Assembly: GCA_016713365.1 (NCBI GenBank)
Contig: JADJPG010000063.1
Span: forward strand, 1 to 56,216
Length of the DNA: 56,216 bases
From: Verrucomicrobiota bacterium
GTDB lineage: Bacteria; Verrucomicrobiota; Verrucomicrobiia; Limisphaerales; JADJPG01
Reading direction: 5' to 3'
Made by a program: the position numbers and the translations under genes. The notes below the pieces were generated by a model. It had not been told where the DNA came from. It did not search any database and worked only from the letters and a program-made list of their open reading frames with translations. Positions 52,669 to 56,216 of the stretch are shown here, one piece after another; position 1 is the first letter of the stretch, and each line of letters starts with the position of its first letter.

Positions 52669-53820
52669 ATGAAAACTCCGGTACCAATGACCGCATCGAT
52701 TCCGGTCGCCGAACAAAGACTCGGTGGAAAGGTCGTTCTCGCCATCAGCGCACAGGTCTGTCTCCTCGCCTTCTGGACACTGGCAAGCCACGCCGACGCG
52801 GCGGCGAGCCGCGTGACGACGCTCCGAGTTCCGGTTCCCGGCAGCGTAGTCAAGGCTCAACTCGGCGCAGACGGCACGATCCATCTGCTGCTCGATTCAG
52901 CGGGCGGCCCGCAGTATGTGAACTCACGCGATGGTGGCGCCAGTTTCAGCGCGCCAATTCCGGTCGTAGACGCTGCGTCGCAGAAGCCGGGCCTCAAATT
53001 CCACAGCGAGGACATCGCGATTGGCAAGGATGGGTGCGTTCACGTCGCGATGGCGAACAATGCGTGGAAGCTAAAATTGCCGAAGGAGGAATGGGGATTC
53101 TACTACTCAAGGCTCGCGCCCGGAGCAAAAGCATTCTCGCTGGTGCGGAACATCAATCGAAAACCGAGCGAGGGATTCTCTCTTGCCGCCGATGATCGCG
53201 GCAACGTGAGCGCCAGCTTTTTGTCTGGCCAACTTTACACGATGGTTTCACGAGACGATGGCGAGACATTCACGAAGTACACAGAACCGAACCCCGCTTG
53301 GAATCCATGCGACTGCTGCACGACGGCAGTTGCCTACGGTGCGGACGGCAAGTTGGCGCTCCTCTATCGCGAAGAAACGGACAATGAGCGCGACTTGCAC
53401 GTCGCCCTGCTGGATCAAAGTGGCGACCGCGAGCCAGTTCGCACCCGCGTCAGTGAAACTCCCTGGAAACTGAACGGTTGTCCGATGACTTATTACACGA
53501 TTGCCCCCACCAGTACTGGATACGTGACCGCCTGGCCGAACAAAGGCCAGGTGTATTTCGCGCGACTCGACAAACGCGGCGCGGTCCTGCCGCCGGGCGA
53601 AATCAGAACGCCCGGAACCACCGGGATGCGCATGGCACTCGTGGCGTTGAGCGCGCGCGACGGCGCGACGCTGATTGCCTGGAAGAACAAGGATGTCCTG
53701 GGCTGGCAAGTTTACGATGCGAAGGGTCAACCACAGGGAGAACCCGGCTCGGCAAGCAGCAAAGGGAATGGAGCAGCGGGCGTGGTGCTGCCCAACGGTC
53801 ATTTCATTCTGTTTCCGTAG
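52669..53820 (+). CDS. Exported sialidase-like propeller protein, paralogue of 50436-51713
   Basis: 383 residues with a hydrophobic N-terminal segment (VVLAISAQVCLLAFWTLASH). Propeller blades: AQLGADGTIHLLLDSAGG, YVNSRDGGASFSAPIPVV, AIGKDGCVHVAMANNAW, AADDRGNVSASFLSGQLYT. The motif NPCDCCTTAVAYGADGKLAL, followed by LNGCPMTYYTIAPT, corresponds to ACGCCG and CPMSS of the upstream paralogue. The gene order paralogue-sandwich protein-paralogue suggests an extracellular complex. Function unknown. Confidence 0.75.
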   Translation: MKTPVPMTASIPVAEQRLGGKVVLAISAQVCLLAFWTLASHADAAASRVTTLRVPVPGSVVKAQLGADGTIHLLLDSAGGPQYVNSRDGGASFSAPIPVVDAASQKPGLKFHSEDIAIGKDGCVHVAMANNAWKLKLPKEEWGFYYSRLAPGAKAFSLVRNINRKPSEGFSLAADDRGNVSASFLSGQLYTMVSRDDGETFTKYTEPNPAWNPCDCCTTAVAYGADGKLALLYREETDNERDLHVALLDQSGDREPVRTRVSETPWKLNGCPMTYYTIAPTSTGYVTAWPNKGQVYFARLDKRGAVLPPGEIRTPGTTGMRMALVALSARDGATLIAWKNKDVLGWQVYDAKGQPQGEPGSASSKGNGAAGVVLPNGHFILFP

Positions 53821-53867
53821 TTGTGGGCATGTGGTGGCTGCGCTCTCGAATTGCGTCTGGCTCTGAG

Positions 53868-54071
53868 CGCTTCGGTTGGGACGTTGGCGACGGGAGCCGA
53901 CGCGATTCCGCAGGAGGGCAGTCGGGGCCGGAGGACGTAGCGGAGCGACCGAGCCAAGCTCCCAACGGAAGCGCTGCGCGGCTGCGCGAATTGTTCAGCC
54001 GTGACGAGGGCGCGTGCAGGAAGGCGAGGCGGGCCGGAGCGAAGTCAGCGCAGGCCCCGTCGCTGACTGGA
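53868..54071 (+). repeat. Interspersed repeat, copy B
   Basis: Begins CGCTTCGGTTGGGA, with the partner TCCCAACGGAAGCG at about 53967. The core ACGCGATTCCGCAGGAGGGC and GGAGCGACCGAGCCAA is shared with copy C, and the match continues to GCGCAGGCC and GACTGGA. It ends inside the 3' end region of the MOSC gene's neighbourhood. Confidence 0.8.
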
Positions 54072-54082
54072 ACGCGCGTTGG

Positions 54083-54772
54083 TCACGGCTGTTGGATGCG
54101 CTCGTCAGCCATGCTTTGTTTGCCGTGTTCCACGCGGCGCCAAAGGGAATCCTTCCAACTCGCCGAAAGCGCGGAGCATTCCGCCAGTGCGCGGGCGCTG
54201 TCGAGATCGTGCTTGTCGTGATGCATGATCTGATTGGCGTGAGCGATGGTCAGCTTTGGAAAAGGCCTCTCCATCAATTCCAGCAGTTGCCCCGCCTCGA
54301 CCCAGCCATGACGCAGGACTCGAAAGTAGAATCCGGTGAAGCCCGTTTGCTCAACCAGTGCGGTGAGGTTTTTGACGCGCCAGCGCCGGGCGAGCTTCCA
54401 ACAAGGCTGGCGCGGCTGCGAAATTTGGAGGCGTGCCTCCCCTGCTTGGTAGATGTCTCCGATGCAGACATCCGTTTCGAGCAGCCCTTGGGTCGTGAAG
54501 TTTTCTCCGAATCCGCCGTACCCCAGCGGAAGCGCCAGGGATTGCCGCCAGTGCGGGTAATGTTCCGATGGATAAACGCAGACCGCCTTGTCCACTCCGC
54601 CATGATGCTGACGGTCTGCCTGCTCGTCACCGTGAAGCCCGCCGTAAGCGAGCCAGACACGCCCCGGGACCGGCTGTTTCATAAAGCCGGTTGTCCAGTC
54701 CCGATCCCACCAGTGACCACTTCCTGTCGTCGTGAATTCTCGTGCGGAACCAACTTGGAGCGAAAGGATCAA
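54083..54772 (-). CDS. MOSC-domain protein, YiiM-like
   Basis: 229 residues. The MOSC core is GGLHGDEQADRQHHGGVDKA, VCVYPSEHYPHWRQ, then GFGENFTTQGLLETDVCIGD and LQISQPRQPCWKLARR with the conserved Cys of the beta-strand, and a YiiM-type C-terminal helix-rich extension. MOSC proteins handle sulfur or molybdenum-cofactor substrates; YiiM confers resistance to N-hydroxylated base analogues. It uses a TTG start that overlaps the HxlR gene stop (TTGA). Confidence 0.88.
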   Translation of the reverse strand: MILSLQVGSAREFTTTGSGHWWDRDWTTGFMKQPVPGRVWLAYGGLHGDEQADRQHHGGVDKAVCVYPSEHYPHWRQSLALPLGYGGFGENFTTQGLLETDVCIGDIYQAGEARLQISQPRQPCWKLARRWRVKNLTALVEQTGFTGFYFRVLRHGWVEAGQLLELMERPFPKLTIAHANQIMHHDKHDLDSARALAECSALSASWKDSLWRRVEHGKQSMADERIQQP

Positions 54773-55122
54773 TGGGAATTCTCCGCGGGAGGCTTGGCCT
54801 GCGACTGGTGTTCCGAGTTCAAGTCACGAAGCTGGTCCAGGATGCGCGCGAGTTTCCGACCGGATGGTGTGAGAGAGTATTCCACGCGCGCCGGCAGGCC
54901 TGGAAAAACCGCCCGAGTGATGACGCCATAGGCGAGCAGTTTGCGGAGGCGTTCGTTCAGCACCTTGGTTGAGAGGCCGGGAATAAAGCGTTCGAGTTCG
55001 CCGGGCCGCCTCACACCGGTTCCGATGGCCGCGACCACGCCCGCGCTCCATTTGCAGCCCACAACATCCTCCAAGCTGTGGTAGGCGGAACGTTCGCGAA
55101 CGGAGAGTGGTTTTCGTTTCAT
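54769..55122 (-). CDS. HxlR-family transcriptional regulator
   Basis: About 117 residues from ATG 55122. The winged helix reads LEDVVGCKWSAGVVAAIGTG, RRPGELERFIPGLSTKVLNE, RLRKLLAYGVITRAVFPGLP and VEYSLTPSGRKLARILDQL, the standard HxlR/MarR-like pattern. HxlR proteins sense reactive carbonyls, oxidants or quinones. It is coupled to the MOSC gene and divergent from the thioredoxin-like gene, which may be another target. Confidence 0.9.
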   Translation of the reverse strand: MKRKPLSVRERSAYHSLEDVVGCKWSAGVVAAIGTGVRRPGELERFIPGLSTKVLNERLRKLLAYGVITRAVFPGLPARVEYSLTPSGRKLARILDQLRDLNSEHQSQAKPPAENSH

Positions 55123-55258
55123 TACCTCGGGCAAAGTGACTCTTCAACGAACCGACGTCACGAGGGAACTTTTCGGTTCCCACCCCTCCGAAACGTGCTC
55201 TCTTTCACGATTCGCCAGCCCTGCGAAAGTGGCGGTGCTCACATGAGCAATATCAACT

Positions 55259-55495
55259 ATGAAAACAAAAACCACATTCTATCACGCTGGCTGCCCGGTC
55301 TGCGCCAGCGCGGAACAAAACATTGCCCAGGCTTTGGATCGAAGCCGGTTCGATCTTGAAATCGTTCATCTGGGACAAAACAAAGCCCGCCTGGTGGAAG
55401 CGGAACGCGCGGGAGTGAAATCCGTGCCGGCTCTGGTGCTCGGTGGACAGGTGTTCCACATCAACTTTGGGGCAGACCTCGGCGTGCTGCGCTGA
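55259..55495 (+). CDS. Small thioredoxin/glutaredoxin-like protein
   Basis: 78 residues with the redox motif C12-P-V-C15 (FYHAGCPVCASAEQNIAQAL), then FDLEIVHLGQNKARLVEAER and GVKSVPALVLGGQVFHINFG with the cis-Pro of the thioredoxin fold. It has no signal peptide. It is shorter than classical thioredoxin and close to glutaredoxin-like proteins. Divergent from the HxlR gene, suggesting joint control. Confidence 0.85.
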   Translation: MKTKTTFYHAGCPVCASAEQNIAQALDRSRFDLEIVHLGQNKARLVEAERAGVKSVPALVLGGQVFHINFGADLGVLR

Positions 55496-55973
55496 ACAGA
55501 TCGCCGTTTGCAAATCCTCCGCCATGCGGGCCGCAAATCGTGTGGCGGAGGACATGCGGCTTCGGTTTGGATATCGGCGAGTAAAGCGACGCGATTCCGC
55601 AGGAGGGCAGCCGGGGCCGGAGGAAGTAGCGGAGCGACCGAGCCAATCTCCCAACGGAAGCGCCGCGCGGCTGCACGAATCACTCAGCAGCGGCGAGCAC
55701 GCATGGAGGAAGGCGAGGCGGACGAAGCGCAACTAGCGCAGGCCGCGTCGGCGACCGGAAGAATTGTTTGTCACGGCGGCGCGTAACGATTGACGCGGAG
55801 TTTATGGTGCGAGACGCATCCTTCGATTTGCATCTGTTTTTTCACATGGTCCCGGCGTTGAACGCTGGTGGATTTCGATCCTGTTCGGACGATGCGTGCA
55901 GCAAAGGGCCGAGAATGAACCCCAGTCATCCCTCGACGTTGCAATTTGCTGAATGGTCAATACAACGGACGAA
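55496..55973. other. Noncoding stretch with repeat copy C
   Basis: 478 bp between the thioredoxin-like gene and the partial gene at the right edge. Copy C of the interspersed repeat (55557-55759) occupies much of it. No other feature was recognised. Confidence 0.6.
55557..55759 (+). repeat. Interspersed repeat, copy C
   Basis: A degraded left end (CGGCTTCGGTTTGG) and partner CTCCCAACGGAAGCG. The core GACGCGATTCCGCAGGAGGG and GAAGTAGCGGAGCGACCGAG is nearly identical to copy B. The match continues to GCAGGCCGCGTCGGCGACCG. Confidence 0.8.
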
Positions 55974-56216
55974 TCAATAGCGGCCGTATTTACGGCGGGC
56001 TTCGACGATTACGCCGGCACTGGTGCAGGTCCAGTAAATCGTCCCGTTGCGCGACACGGCCACGTCGGTCGGCTCGGGATCGCCGCTGTTAACGAGGGTT
56101 TTTACTCCGGTCTTGAGGTCGTACTGCCAGACTTTGTTCTGGCCGCCGTTCATTCCGCCAACACCGGGCGTGGGGACTTCGATGAAGTAAAGGTTGCGGT
56201 CTTCGCGATCAATGGC
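55974..56216 (-). CDS. Propeller-type (NHL/SMP-30-like) protein, C-terminal part
   Basis: Eighty codons and a stop on the minus strand; the N-terminus lies beyond the window. Translated segments: AIDREDRNLYFIEVPTPG, KVWQYDLKTGVKTLVNSGDP, EPTDVAVSRNGTIYWTCTSA, GVIVEARRKYGRY. The short Asp/Asn-Gly turn repeats are those of NHL or SMP-30-like propellers. The role cannot be assigned. Confidence 0.7.
   Translation of the reverse strand, partial: AIDREDRNLYFIEVPTPGVGGMNGGQNKVWQYDLKTGVKTLVNSGDPEPTDVAVSRNGTIYWTCTSAGVIVEARRKYGRY

Overview
The window looks like a chromosomal segment of a GC-rich Verrucomicrobiota bacterium (PVC superphylum). Supporting signs are a PEP-CTERM protein, a prepilin-type/DUF1559-style protein, a DUF6807 (PmoA-like) sugar-associated protein, an FG-GAP/ASPIC protein and a NrdB that closely resembles the chlamydial class Ic type. 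No tRNA, rRNA or CRISPR array was recognised.

Region 1 (1-31.6 kb) is a denitrification and NO-response island interleaved with carbohydrate genes. It holds the end of a RIC-type hemerythrin protein, heme o synthase, three DUF2249 proteins, a Crp/Fnr (Dnr-like) regulator at the end of a nirK-nirV-sco-DUF2249-regulator operon, two radical SAM proteins (TIGR04053-like and NirJ), a heme-copper-oxidase-like membrane protein with a MIP18-type protein, a nitronate-monooxygenase-like flavoenzyme, and a multiheme cytochrome with an FG-GAP/TPR protein. Nine copies of a Dnr/Fnr palindrome (TTGAY-N4-RTCAA, one with a single mismatch) all lie just upstream of genes. They include the promoters of a pectate-lyase-like/sugar dehydrogenase operon, a giant GH95-like glycosidase and a DUF6807/sugar isomerase pair. 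This looks like a regulon that joins polysaccharide breakdown to nitrite/NO respiration.

Inside this island, a decayed group II intron (22.9-24.5 kb) has lost its reverse-transcriptase catalytic core but keeps domain V. Next to it lie an azoreductase-SnoaL fusion and an ECF41 sigma factor. A nitrate/nitrite-sensing (NIT) chemoreceptor follows at 31.8-33.8 kb.

Region 2 (34-41.4 kb) encodes exported proteins: a probable five-gene operon (PEP-CTERM, thrombospondin-3-type, pseudopilin, Kelch lipoprotein, DUF4198-like) and a HemS/ChuX-like plus CBM48-like pair. It also carries a fragment copied from nrdB and an IS110-type transposase remnant.

Region 3 (42-48.5 kb) has nrdB (class Ic: Phe at the radical-Tyr position) and nrdA on the minus strand. 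They flank a CnrYXH-like metal-sensing anti-sigma/sensor/ECF module. nrdA is preceded by a clear cobalamin riboswitch and an intrinsic terminator, which suggests that B12 shuts off this RNR and that a B12-dependent RNR exists elsewhere.

Region 4 (48.6-56.2 kb) has an ECF/FecR pair, two related exported propeller proteins sharing CxCC and CPM motifs, MOSC and HxlR genes, a small thioredoxin-like protein, and three copies of a roughly 200-bp interspersed repeat.

Five reading-frame breaks in four genes (nirK, the FG-GAP gene twice, a TSP3-type gene and the first hypothetical gene) fall in short G/C runs or CG repeats. They may be sequencing errors rather than true gene decay.
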